A stretch of DNA of 64,000 nt from assembly GCA_936450465.1 (NCBI GenBank), contig OW388300.1, positions 54,030,035 through 54,094,034 on the forward strand. Direction: 5' to 3'. How positions within the stretch are numbered: the first letter of the stretch is position 1; every line of letters begins with the position of its first letter. Both the position numbers and the translations under genes were made by a program. The notes beneath the pieces are model-generated. The model saw only the letters and a program-made list of their open reading frames with translations, was not told the DNA's origin and did no database searches. The DNA comes from Gibbula magus. Its lineage: Eukaryota > Mollusca > Gastropoda > Trochida > Trochidae. Shown piece after piece: positions 36,371-48,971 of the stretch.

Positions 36371-38580
36371 TAATCAACCTTTAATCTTTCATAAACATGT
36401 AGAATACAAAGCTCACTACTAAGATATTGAAGAGCACTGAATCGTCTAGGTAAGTATAATAATCTCTAATGGATTGTGACACTTAATCTCGCCAACAGAA
36501 AGTTGTACAGGTCTATCTGGTGAATCAGTTACATACATACTTCTAAATTGATCGAATGAGGATATTTACACGGAACATTGTATTCTCATGTCAGTCATGA
36601 TTGACTCTATAACCACTGCAGCTAGTTTACGATAGCTGTGGTCGGATCTAATTTCTATTTACTTGTCTGGAATCGGTGATTATGGTCAATGGGTCAACAT
36701 ACTGGCAGGAATGATCATGATTGCAATCAAAGGACCAAATCACTGGTTTATAAACGGAGCTCCATGCCAAGGAATAATCTGACTGGTCATTTTCTGGGTT
36801 TGGAATCTTATGAACTTTATCTTTGAATTGTCATTCTCTGATAAGGTGCTTCTCAAGTTATTTCACACCTGTTTTAATGTCATTGTTTGTTACAAAAATG
36901 AGTTTGTTTAAATGATTTTATAGATCACAGTTAAATATTTGAATATAAACAATTTGTTTAAAGCTATATGCAGCTTCTAGGAAAGTTATAACCTCTTGAA
37001 GGTTCCTTTGTAAACATGTGGTAAAATGGGTGATTGTTTGGTAAGCTTTTATTTATAGGCAAGGAGGATAGACAACGTGAGCCAATGTCATACTAAGAAC
37101 TAAGACATTGCATATTGTTACATGTTATTGGACTAATTTGTCCTCACGATGCTACTTTTAGTGATAATCTGAAAAGATCAATCTATGTGTATAAGACAAA
37201 TCAGTGCTCGTGTCTTTTATTGTATCCCCTCTTCACCCAGCCCACATTCGTCTTATTATCAATGACGTTATATTTACCATTCACTTTCTCATTGTGGAAT
37301 GATACATCAGAATCTAGGTTATTCTATACAAAACTAACTACATACGTCAATTGTATAGATGTTATGTAACACATATATTGACATTTCGCTTCGGATTTAT
37401 GGCAGTTACTGGAAATAGAGTGCTGGTAATGTACATTAACTTAATTGTCTTCACAGTTGTGGTATCCCTTACTGGGTAAAGTGTACATGGAGTTGGACAG
37501 ATACTACCTAAATCATAATAAATTGCCTTTATAAAAGGAAGCTGAATTAGTGATATTGTCACCTAATGTGTAATTACTCTAATTCATTGTTTTCAATGAT
37601 TGTCAACGGTATATCCAAAATCATAAATTGAAATTTGCTCATTTGGTATACTCTTGATACGAATACATAGCTCTTACGTTTATGGTAGTAAAACATAATA
37701 ATGCGCTGGTGAGGGGCCTTACCTATATTTACCTATGATAACAATAATATTGTCATTTAATGTTGGTAAAATTAAATCTGGAACACAGGAAGTTATATGC
37801 ATGAAATACATTATATATAGGCGTCCCCTGGATAACAACTTGATGGTCTATCATTGGTCACAAAATATGTTTAAACAAGAATAGAAGGGCACAAATTGGA
37901 GTAAATAAAGTCTTTTATTACTCACCTATAAATAAACTGTAACCTGTATAAATCTACAAGGTTATTATAAATGTGAAATAACATCGCATGCTTCTGACCG
38001 ACATGGCGTAACAATATCGGTGCTGCAGTCGCAGTGGAGTGTGTTTGATTTATAGATGAGTTCAAATCAGCGAGTAATAGATAAATTACTACACTCTGTC
38101 TCGTTTAATAACATAAATTAATTTATGAAACTCGTAAATGATATCGTTATCTAACTAGCTTTCGTTTAACACCAAACCACTCACTCGTTTCATAAATATG
38201 TTATTAAACCAGATACTCTGTATCTTATGAATGTGTCTGGGTCAAACAATCACAGATCGGGGATTGTCCCATTGACTTGTTCAAAGCTCCCTTTCAACCC
38301 TTCTAGATCTGGTGAAACTAGAGAACAGTGTGTGTGTCAGGGTGAGTTACGTTCTGTCTTGTACAGTCTGGCTTCGTTTCTTTTATTTTGGTAATTATCA
38401 TATTCAATTCCTTTTATTTGAAATGTTAATATTGATAAAAGTGTGATGTCATATCTTTGCATTATGTGAATATTGGTTCTTTTTATCCAGATGTGAAAAG
38501 GCTCCTCCAATAAGCAAACCCTATCTCCTTTTCAACTTCATTCAACAGTCATATTTGACAATACTAAAACTGCTGGCCTT
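36371..38580 (+). repeat. Blocks J, D, E and F
   Basis: J (TCTAATGGATTGTGACACTT; TTATGGTCAATGGGTCAACA), then D directly (GCCAATGTCATACTAAGAAC, TTTGTCCTCACGATGCTAC), E (ATCAGAATCTAGGTTATTCT; GGTGAAACTAGAGAACAG; GTCAGGGTGAGTTACG) and F (GGTTCTTTTTATCCAGATGT). The J-to-D step shows K, L, G/M-N-P, Q, A, B and C are missing here, so a deletion or recombination between units occurred. An unmatched segment at about 38000-38225 contains a small inverted pair of TTTAATAACATA-type words. Confidence 0.7.
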
Positions 38581-38689
38581 GATTGACTCAGTGACTGGCA
38601 AGCAAAATGTTGGCCATGCTGTTTATGTCTCTAAACTTGGAGTTGCCATCAAATCCCACTTCTGAGGAACATAGGTTTACTTTATTGTT

Positions 38690-39167
38690 CTGTATAGTGT
38701 AAGAGCCCCTTTAATATGCGAGTAATCTAAAGGTCTTTCTCTCTACAATATCACAATCTAATCACATTTGTACTCCGATATCAATTCTTACGATTGCCAA
38801 TTAATTAGTGTACCTGTGGCGTTGATTACCTTTTGAATCTGAATGTAATGTGAAATGAGAGCAGTTTAATTCCTTGGTTGAATCGGAATATTTGATCTCT
38901 TGACCAGCATCATAATGTAAAAGTTAAGGGATATACATATATAGCTGCTTATCAAAACTTGCTTCGTAAACTTCAACTAAGTAAAACCAAAAAAGGTAAT
39001 TCAAATCAAAATTGAAATACATACAATTCAAAGAAAGCATGAAACAATACACATACAATGTTTATAGACTTTTCTAAATTTAAACTTTTCTTTCTATTTC
39101 TACTACTCTATGTAAGTAGGAAAATCAATAATTGTATGATTATTTAAAAAACACAACTTTGGAAGAG
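38690..39167 (+). repeat. Block H copy
   Basis: AGTGTAAGAGCCCCTTTAAT, CTCCGATATCAATTCTTACG, GAATCTGAATGTAATGTGAA and TTCCTTGGTTGAATCG match 49930-50100 and 9400-9500. It is cut at 39173 by the foldback element. Confidence 0.75.
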
Positions 39168-39173
39168 CTATTG

Positions 39174-40036
39174 TACGAAAGCCTACAAGGGCCAAATTCA
39201 ATGACAACATTTTTTTTAAAAGTTGTAGTTTCAACTTTTAAAGGTGTAATTACAAGTTTAGAAAGTTGTATATTCAAGTTTTAAAGTTGTTATTACAACT
39301 TTTAAAGGTGTAATTACAACTTTAAAAAGTTGTATATTCAAGTTTAAAGTTGTAATTACAACTATAAAAGATGTAATTACAACTTTAAAAGATGTAATTA
39401 CAAGTTCAGAAAGTTGTATATTCAAGTTTTAAAGGTGTAATTACAAGTTTAGAAAGTTGTATATTCAAGTTTTAAAGTTGTAATATGACTAAGTCGATCT
39501 GATATATGACTAAATAGATCTGATATATGACTAAGTAGATCTGATATATGATAAAGTCGATCTGATCTATGACTTTTAAAACTTGAATATATAACTTTTA
39601 AAAGTTGAATATACAACTTTTTAAAGTTGTAATTACAACTTTCAAACTTGAATATACAACTTTTAAAACTTGAATATATAATTTTCAAAACTTGTATATA
39701 CAACTTTTAAAACATGAATATACAACTTTTAAAACTTGTAATTACACCTTTACAAGTTGTAATTACAACTTTTAAACTTGAATATTCAACTTTTTAAAGT
39801 TGTAATTACACCTTTTAAAGTTGTAATTACAACTTTCAAACTTGAATATACAACTTTTAAAACTTGAATATATAACTTTTAAAAGTTGAATATACAACTT
39901 TTAAAACTTGTAATTTCACCTTTACAAGTTGTAATTACAACTTTAAAACTTGAATATACAGCTTTTTAAAGTTGTAATTACAACTTTAGAAGAAAAAAAA
40001 TGTTGTCACTGAGTTTGGCCCTTGTAGGCTTTCGTA
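39174..40036. mobile_element. 863-bp foldback element made of short inverted words
   Basis: The termini TACGAAAGCCTACAAGGGCC and GGCCCTTGTAGGCTTTCGTA are exact inverted repeats. The match continues through the ATTCAATGACAACATTTTTT segment for about 45 bases. CTATTG flanks both ends (39168-39173, 40037-40042) as a 6-bp target duplication. The interior consists almost wholly of AAAGTTGTAATTACAACTTT and TTTTAAAACTTGAATATACA words, in one orientation to the left of about 39480 and the opposite to the right of about 39570. Between them is a short tandem of about 22-bp GATCTGATATATGACTAAG units (39482-39572). It has no coding capacity; the minus frame at 39449-39703 is composition only. Confidence 0.93.
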
Positions 40037-40042
40037 CTATTG

Positions 40043-41110
40043 TTTTTATCAGGATTTATTTTTTTTATTTTTGCGTTGTTTTTTTGTGTGCACTCAATTC
40101 TGAACGGAATCGGCCAACTTGCATGAACTTTTCAGAGATAACCTAAAACCTGAAATGTTCAAAGGTCAATATCTATAAAAACTAATAAAGATTATTGCTA
40201 TCAATTAGAAATATATACATACATCGGCCATAATAACAGATTCTTTACAATTTCGAAAAATAATCTTGTTTTTTCAAAGACTTAATCAACATTTCACAAA
40301 AATGTAGAACACAAAGCTCAGTCATGATTGCATCTTTAACCACTATAAAATAGCCTAGATAGGATCTAATTTCTATTTACTGATCTGTCACCGGTGATTA
40401 TGCTCAATGGGTCAACTCACTGGCAGCGATGATCATGATTACATTTAAAGGCTCAACTCACTGGCACAAAAACAGCCCTAACTTTATTCACGGGGTTTGC
40501 AAGTTACTGGCGACTGTTAGACGTCAGAATATAAACGGAGCACCATGTCAAGCCATAATCTGACATGCCAATTTCTGGTTTGGAATCTGAGGAGCTTCAT
40601 CTTTGAATTATCATTCTCTGACTAGTTGCTGCTCAACTTATTTCACACCTGTTTTAATTTGCAGTTCATAAGTAGTGATAATGATGTTCATGAGTCTTTG
40701 ACTGGTAAGAGAAAGAGGTCTGATGCTAAGAGAGATGAAGACTAACTAATGGAATACACATGTCAGTGTGCAATATACAACATCATTAAGAAAAGGACCT
40801 GTATTGTCTTCTGATAACCAACTATGCGTATTTCCCGTATCTTATCTGTTGCTGTTAATCTGTAAGGAAAACCGTCTTGAACATCAAAGACCATTGAGGC
40901 AACATGTCAATAAAACTTTGGAATTTTTTAATATTTAAATCGAAACCCTACAAAACATGCTTATCCAAGTGGAGATGATAAGCATGACAACAAAGTTAAA
41001 CAATTTTGGCAATTGACAACATAACAACATAAATTTAAACAATTGGCCCAGTATGCACGTTCTTTTGACATCATAACAACAGATTAATTAACAATATGTG
41101 GTGGATTAGT
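40043..41110 (+). repeat. Blocks I, J, K, L, first of two tandem copies
   Basis: 40060-40260 (GTGTGCACTCAATTCTGAAC) resembles 49050-49280. J follows (ATTTCTATTTACTGATCTG, GGTGATTATGCTCAATGGGT), then single-copy K (40673-40770; GATGCTAAGAGAGATGAAGA) and L (40820-41040; AACATGTCAATAAAACTTTG). Confidence 0.75.
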
Positions 41111-42289
41111 AAACTATTTCTCAAAGTTCATTTCGATTTTGTCTGTTCAAAGTTATAGTTTGTTTAAAGACATGATTTGTTCAAAGATTTTGTGATTCAA
41201 TAACCTTGTTTGTTCAAAAATATTTTTGTCAAAGACTTAATCATCCTTCACTATTTCACAAACTTGGAGAATTGCGGAGTAACGGACCGTTTTCTTGGCA
41301 AGTATATACTTCCATTATCTCAAATGGATGGTGACACTTAATCTGGCCAACAGGAAGTTATATAAGGCTAAATCGGTTGTATACATTGTTCTTCATTGGT
41401 CGACTGAGGATAGTAACAGGGAACATTGTGTTCTCATGTCAGTCATGATAGCCTCGTCACCTACTTTAGCATGTTTAAGATAGCTGTGGTAGTATCTGAT
41501 TTCTATTTACATGTCTAACACAGGCGATAACTGTCAAGAGGTAAACTCGCTGAAAGCAATGATTATGGTCAATGGGTCAAATTACTGAAAAAACAACAGC
41601 CCTAATGCTATTCACAGGTTTTGCAAGTTACTGGCAACTGTTAGACACCAGCATATAACAGGAGGTCCATGCCACGCCATAATCTGATAGGCCACTTTAT
41701 GGGTCGAATCTTGTGAACTTTATCTTTGAATTGCCATTCTCTGACTTGGTGCTTCTCAAGTTATTTCACACCTATTTCAATTTGAAGTACCTGAGTAGTG
41801 ATTATGTTGTGCTTGAGTCTTTGAGAAAGGAGGATGATGACTAACTTATAGAATATACATGTTGGTGTGCAATATACAACACCACTCCGAGAAGGTCCTG
41901 TACCCTTTGGCTAATCACTACATATATTTAAAAACATTTATCTTCAAAGACTTTTCCCTGTTTTTTTTATAACCAACATGTTTCATTGTTGCCTTCTCCT
42001 ATCTATTCCCAATCTATAATGAAAACCATACTGAGCATCATAGACCATTGATGCAATGTGTCAATAAAAACGATTTTTTGAATATTTAGCTTATTTATTC
42101 TTCCGAGATTTTTCCTGTTTTCTTATAACCAACATGTTTCATTGTTGCCTTCTCCTATCTATTCCCAATCTATAATGAAAACCATATTGAGCATTGATGC
42201 AATATGTCAATAAAAACGATTTTTTAAAAATATTTAACTTGTAAATCTGGCGAAAGCAACGTCAGAATACCTTGAATAGATAACTAATT
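41111..42289 (+). repeat. Blocks I, J, K, L, second tandem copy
   Basis: The I-J-K-L series repeats about 1.1 kb after the previous one: I at 41150, J at 41310 (CTCAAATGGATGGTGACACT), K at 41796 (GAGTCTTTGAGAAAGGAGG), L at 41960. Within L, a segment of about 150 bp (AACCAACATGTTTCATTGTT ... TCAATAAAAACGATTTTT) is duplicated again at 41953-42105 and 42106-42250. Confidence 0.75.
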
Positions 42290-42935
42290 CATGAATCGTA
42301 ATGACTACAAAATATGCTTATCATAGTGGAGATGATGAGCACGGCAACAAAGTTAAATGGCTTTTGGGAATTATCAATCCGTCAGTCTGTCAATACGTCA
42401 GCTTTATGGAGATGACAGAGCCTCTTATTCTACTTCTGCAACACCCATGTTCCTTGTACACATTGTAATCATAAGTTTGAACTCCACATTGTAATTACCG
42501 ATACAAGCTTCCGTAAACAGGTTTGCTGTCAGATCTGTCAGTCCAGGAGGTAACCTCCAAAAACTTCTACATTGCCATTACGAAATTTTTCGCAATTGTT
42601 ACAATGGTTATCCAGATAGTACGTGGAAAGAGGAATTTATAAACAGGGATGTATACCCCTATATATTTTTACTCGTAGCCTAATGTAGAAGTTGTGGCAT
42701 ATTAATCAGACTAGTCCATTCTTACTTGAGGTAATGACCATGTGCTGTGGACCCTGAACTGTGTTGTTTTAGTCTGTAGATGTTTTGGCATGTAGCTATT
42801 TTGGGAGGTTACCGTCCAGGATACTTGACGTCTATCTATGCAGTCATCGCACTTAAACTGACATTTAGATTATCTCAGCTACTGTCAGACATGATGTATT
42901 TGATTCAGTGTCTGGTATATGTTTTCTTAATATAT
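42290..42935 (+). repeat. Blocks M and N
   Basis: M (GGAATTATCAATCCGTCAGT, CAATACGTCAGCTTTATGGA, GACAGAGCCTCTTATTCTAC) and N (CTATGCAGTCATCGCACTTA, ATGATGTATTTGATTCAGTG) recur at 50540-50720 and 50855-50960. A short frame, MFWHVAILGGYRPGYLTSIY (42780 on), is not conserved in the second copy. Confidence 0.7.
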
Positions 42936-43300
42936 AGAGATTATTACCCGAGGAAGTGTGTCATATGACTTTTACGAAACGAGGGTGAATTTTTGTATTG
43001 CCCGAGCGAGATCGAGGGTTATACATACATTTGCACGAGTTTCGTAAAAGTCATATGGCAATTTCTTTATTACCCATTTTATTCCATTTGATTCGCGTTA
43101 AAATAGTCAGGAAACGGCCCACTTCCCTTGCGACGGCAAACTATAGTGACGTCACGAACAATCATTTTATGACGTCACAGGCGACGTAATACGGGAAGCC
43201 GAGGTGAAACAATCGTTGCTAGGCAAACGTGATATGTGCACATGTGCTCATATCAAAAATATTAACTCGATTATTTTCAACCATATGCGTAATAATACTG
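42936..43300 (-). mobile_element. Inverted-repeat (MITE-like) element, copy 3, inverted
   Basis: A reverse-complement counterpart of 6455-6835 across its whole length, with TTATTACCCGAGGAAGTGTG at 42941, the foldback GTCATATGACTTTTACGAAA / TTTCGTAAAAGTCATATGGC, the TGACGTCACGAACAATC and TTTTATGACGTCAC pair, and AACAATCGTTGCTAGGCAAA near the other end. It sits between blocks N and P (the second N-P junction, at 50960, lacks it), so this site was filled after the units diverged. Confidence 0.85.
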
Positions 43301-43309
43301 GTTATAATG

Positions 43310-44680
43310 TAGTTGTGGACAACCTTCATCTAAAACGGTTATATATTTAACATTTTATTCTATTAGAACAAGTCTGTATGCAACATGTGTCATTGTTTCG
43401 TCAAGATTCTAACACAACTTCATTGCAAAGTAGCAAAATATATCGTCTATTATAATGAAGTTAAAATTACATCACAATTTCCATTCTCTATATACTAATT
43501 ATTGAAATGTGTTTGTTTGTGGGCGAGATATGTTCAGCTTTTAAAAACGTTTATTTTTCTTTCACAGACAAAAGCTAAGGTTCACAACAGATACATATGA
43601 CTACAACAGGCAGATAAATGTAATAGTTCCCCGTAATATTACCATTCACTCACAAGTCATGTTATAAAAGAGGACATTTTAAATTCACAAGAAGAAATGT
43701 TGCCCTGAAGTAATTGTATTACTGCCAGCTTGAGAGACATGTTCCGCAATCAAATGAAACCTATACAATGTATGAATCTTTAAATATACTGAGCGGATTT
43801 AGAAACCATGGGTAAGTGGGTTTTGCAGCATTTATACATAAAAAGGAACTTAACTTCAAGCCACAGAACAGAATAAAAACAATATATTCCTGCCGGATAA
43901 AGTCAACTTTGAATATATTTTATGGAATATACACAATTTCATTCAATGGTAAGAAATTTACTTACAGATACACAAATGCTGTGCTGAAATCCCTGTTTCA
44001 AAACAGTTTAAATGAAATTTAATATTGAAAGTAAAAATAATCACCAAAACCATTTTTCATTTGTTTATTTTTGTTTCAGTTGGAAGCAAATCAAAGTATT
44101 GAAGATTGTTTTACATGTTTATGTCTCTATTGAAGTATAACAGAAAGTATCTACGCGAAACACATGTAAAACAATCCTTAAATGAGTCTAACTCATATCC
44201 TACTTAATAGAATGTCACTTAACTTCTTCTTCAAACTATTGATTTCAGAAAATAAAAACAAAAATGCTCAAATCAGAACGATATTGATTTACATCGTAAA
44301 TCTTGCAGTGACATGTATTGCCTGAAAGGTTTCTCCTAGCAGATTTTATATAAAAGGACACTCAAATCTCAAAAACACTAAATTCAGCGAAAACAAAGAA
44401 TATATCTGTGTATTCTTAACTTTGGTGAGTTTCATGTTTATCTCACTGATTAAGGCAGAGGAGATGTGATTTATCAAAACACACATTCCAAATATATTTA
44501 TTTTACAAATAGTCATTACAAATATGTTTATCATATCCTAAAATTTTGCAAACATGTCAATATCAAGTATTCTACCGTCATTTATGACGTCATACATTGT
44601 AATTACACACATCTAGGAGTCCTGCCAATGGTGGAACATCGCATATCACTTGCACTCATATGACTATATGGTCACCTTGA
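43310..44680 (+). repeat. Blocks P and Q copy
   Basis: The most complete uninterrupted P: GTTGTGGACAACCTTCATCT, CATTGCAAAGTAGCAAAATA, CATGTTATAAAAGAGGACAT, ATTTCAGAAAATAAAAACAA, TTCAGCGAAAAC and TTATCTCACTGATTAAGGCA, then Q (GGTGGAACATCGCATATCAC). Confidence 0.8.
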
Positions 44681-46169
44681 GCAGGCCCTTCGGGGTTCAG
44701 CACTATTCATTATTATTTGTCTGGTTGACGTCTTGTTCACTCTGCAGTTGCATATTAATGGAGCTATCAGACAGAGTTGGCTTCAGAAGAGAGATTCCCA
44801 CACATGATCATATCCTGAGCAGACCTATAAAGAGGTAGACAATGAATCCCTCTACAGAACCAGTGAAGCGTCATCAGTGTCTCACAAAATCGTAGATTAT
44901 AGATTATAGATGATATTTTATGTCTGTTATAGGACCTTTAAAATCGTTAAATATTTTTCTATATTCATATGCTAATGTTTTGGATAAAATTGATGACAGT
45001 TTGATTAGGTGTTTAAAATTTGATGGAAAATAAAGGAAGACAAATGTATATTAAGCGAAATAAAAGAATCTGAATAAAATAATGCCAAAAATCGGTATAA
45101 AACGAAATCTGTAAATCCTATTATGAAATTTGTAGAAATATACACCTGATTAGTTTTCGTAAAAAAAAAAGACCTATATCATGTTTAGTTTCGTGTGAAG
45201 AACAACTAATCAGAAATGTGTCATCATTTGTAAAACATGCCAATTAATTATGAGATGAATTGATGAACAATAAGTTATAAACTGTTCACTTGTTGCTAAA
45301 ATACTGTCTTTCAAATATATAAAACATTTTTAAATAAATGCAGGTTGTTTTTTTTAAGCTATACACGCCTCCGCCTGTAGCTTCTAGCACAAATATTTAT
45401 CTTTTTATTTTTGACTGTCAAAATGTGTCCTTTGTTAGCATGTGTTAGCATAGGGGTGATTGATTCGTAAGATAACTTATTATTGATTGATAGGCAAGAA
45501 GGATCGATAAGATTAAGTCCAGACAATGTGAGGAAGACGTCATTCTAAGAAATAAGATATTACCTTGAAGATGTAGTTATTGGACTGATTTGTCCTCACG
45601 ATGCTACTTTTAGAGATCACCTGAACATAACAATCTATATGTATTAGAAAAACCTGTGCTCCAGCCATATAGAGCTTTCCCTCTTGACACCTTCCTCATT
45701 TATATCATTTTCAATGACGTGTTTTTATCATTTACTTTCTCCTCTCTCCATTTTATTCTCAGTCATTGTTGTTTTCAATGATTGTTAACGGTATATCCAA
45801 AATCATAATTGAAGTTTTATCATTGGAAATAATCTTGATACGAATACACAATTCCTATGGTTATGGTAATATAGAGTAACAATGCGCTGATAAGGAGCCT
45901 TATTTATATGATAACACCATTATTACCATTTAATGTTGGTGACATGAAGTCTGGGACACAAGAAGTTATATGCAAGAAGTGAGGATTCTTTGATATATAG
46001 GCTTCAACTGGACGATATAATGTTAACATTATTGCCTAACTTGATATCCCATTATAAGTCACAACTGATCTTTAAACACGATTAGAAGGGTATAAATTGG
46101 AGTAAATAAAAATTAAAAATCTTATTTATGTGCCTGTGTCTAAATACTATAGTTCGAGGGTTATCCTGC
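44681..46169 (+). repeat. Blocks B (part), C, D, E up to an insertion
   Basis: Joins Q directly to the middle of B (TTGCATATTAATGGAGCTAT, CATATCCTGAGCAGACCTAT), so A and early B are deleted. C (GATTAGTTTTCGT), D (GATTGATAGGCAAGAAGG, TTTGTCCTCACGATGCTAC) and E (TTTAATGTTGGTGACATGAA) follow. E is interrupted after GGGTTATCC at about 46165. Confidence 0.75.
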
Positions 46170-46547
46170 GCCCTGTCACACTTGAGCGTATAGTAAGTGC
46201 GTATGAGTTGCGCATAAAAATTATTGTATACGCAACCGATACGCTCAAAATTAAAGTTCTATATTTAGTACTTTTCCTTACTTGTTTCGCACATGAAGCG
46301 AACAGTTTGCGAACATAGCATATGAGATGCGTACGGGATGCGCGTGGAATACGTATGAAATGCGTATGTGATGCATATGAGATGCGTATGAGATGCGAAT
46401 GAGATGGACATGATTTGCGTGTTACTATTTGTTGTACCAGATGACTCACATTTTCGATTTTGTTCTCCAGAACCGTAAACAAAATCACAAAAAGTAATTA
46501 AATGCACTTCTAATAAACTTCAACTTACTTTACAGTATAACTTTACT

Positions 46548-47200
46548 TTACTCTTTTATTTTTTTATTTACAAAAAAGACATAATATAAAAACAAAAGGG
46601 ATTTTAGGCACATCCATCTTCCTTTCCCAACCATAAGCATGTGTGAGCCGAGACGGAAGCGTGTAAGTGCAATTTTGTAGTTCTTCACATCAATATTAGT
46701 TAAATAAGTTTTATGCAAAGGGTATTTGATGTGAAAATACAATCTAGTTGACAATTCATGATTCCACATTTGGGAATAAATATAGTATCACTATTAGTAA
46801 CATCAGTGACCCAAATATATCCAAAACCAAACTTGAAGAACATATATCTCAATAAAGTTTTCAATCCCAGGTTTCTCATCTGAAGCGTTCAATAATGCAT
46901 TATATATCAAAATTATGTATCGATCCGTTGAAGTTTCAAAAATTTAAGGCCAATATGTAATAACCGTGACAAGCCGAATATCTTTTAAGTGAAATCTACC
47001 CGCCATATGAGAATGTTGATGGAGTTGACATTTTCACATTTTCACATATAGCATATTTGTATAAGTTTCCCTTTCCATAAATTTAGCTTACATAAAGCCC
47101 CAAACTTTACAGTCATATGGGAGAATAGGAGAAACGGTTGATTGAAATAATTGATACTGAAAATCTTGAGATATATACGCACTCCTTTTATGACTTAGAT
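46548..47200 (-). pseudogene. Non-LTR retrotransposon ORF2 C-terminal fragment
   Basis: Read on the minus strand, frames carry (from about 47110 down) VWGFM, then an EREXY-like segment, a NVNSINILIWRVDF segment, LIYNALLNASDEKPGIENF (near 46890) and finally NYKIALTRFRLGSHMLM with KGRW (46640-46700). This order matches the region downstream of the reverse transcriptase in a widespread invertebrate LINE group, whose last part has an ALTRFR-x-GSH-L-x(4)-GRW signature. Frameshifts and stops separate the pieces. The catalytic RT domain is absent. It lies inside the 46170-48970 TIR element and was presumably carried with it. Confidence 0.65.
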
Positions 47201-47453
47201 GAAATATCCAAAAGCATCCGTAATGGTATTAATTATATCATCTTTCATTATCACAGCCTTTAACGCATATAAATAGGTGTGTGCGTCTGGGGGAGAAAAC
47301 CACTTAAATTTTAAGCACCATGCTTCGTTGCTGTGGATCCTTGTAATCAGAGCTTCATGTTATATATATGATATATAATGATCTATGTGACCTACAGGTA
47401 ACCTAGGTGCAATAGCCCAGCCTAGCCAGCAGAGGCAGTTCCTTATTATTTGT

Positions 47454-48300
<847 letters not shown>

Positions 48301-48633
48301 TGTCTGGCATGTACGTTATGTGTTCTGATGTGTATGTTTGTCATACGTTCCACATAAGGACAATACGCTTTGCGATTGCAAGGAATACGGTCATGATACG
48401 TATAATTCGTTTTGAGTTCGTTCAGCATGCGTTCTATATTCGGTCCAAGTACGCTATGTGTACGTCTGTCATACGCTATTCCTATTTGGTTCGGGAGAGC
48501 AGCAGATACTGCGTATGGAATGCATACCCATTACGTATATATTACGTACGTGTACCGCACTCGACCGATGCATTGCGTATGAATAACTTATGAGTTGCAC
48601 ATCATCGTACGCAGCATAGTTTTGAGCATGCCC

Positions 48634-48971
48634 AAAACTATCATGCATATAGAAATGGTCTATGCGTATGCCGACGTACAAGAAACGACCTAAAACTTAT
48701 AAGATGCAAATGAGCGGCGTATATTGCTTACGGCCGCGTATGAAAGAAATATCAATACGCAACTCATAAGGAATGAGGATACGCAGAAGTGTGACAGGGG
48801 CTAAAACTATCATGCGTATAGAAATGGTCTATGCGTATGCCGACGTACAAGAAACGACCTAAAACTTATAAGATGCAAATGAGCGGCGTATATTGCGTAC
48901 GGCCGCGTATGAAAGAAATATCAAAACGCAACTCATAAGGAATGAGGATACGCAGAAGTGTGACAGGGGCT
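48634..48971 (+). repeat. Tandemly duplicated right terminus of the TIR element
   Basis: Two copies of about 168 bp (48634-48801 and 48803-48971), each starting AAAACTATCATGC, passing AAGAAACGACCTAAAACTTA and GAGCGGCGTATATTGC, and ending GTGTGACAGGGGCT. They differ at only a handful of positions. Each copy ends in a full terminal sequence, so the element has two potential right ends. Confidence 0.92.

Noticed and set aside
36152..36373. Repetitive FVQ/LFKD protein
   Set aside because: Two overlapping frames over a 17-bp repeat, which is not a multiple of three. It is an artefact of tandem expansion.
46130..46510. Genes in the GCGTAT-rich regions (also 48225-48681)
   Set aside because: Overlapping frames on both strands arise from the repeated hexamer near the transposon ends, and no domain is visible.
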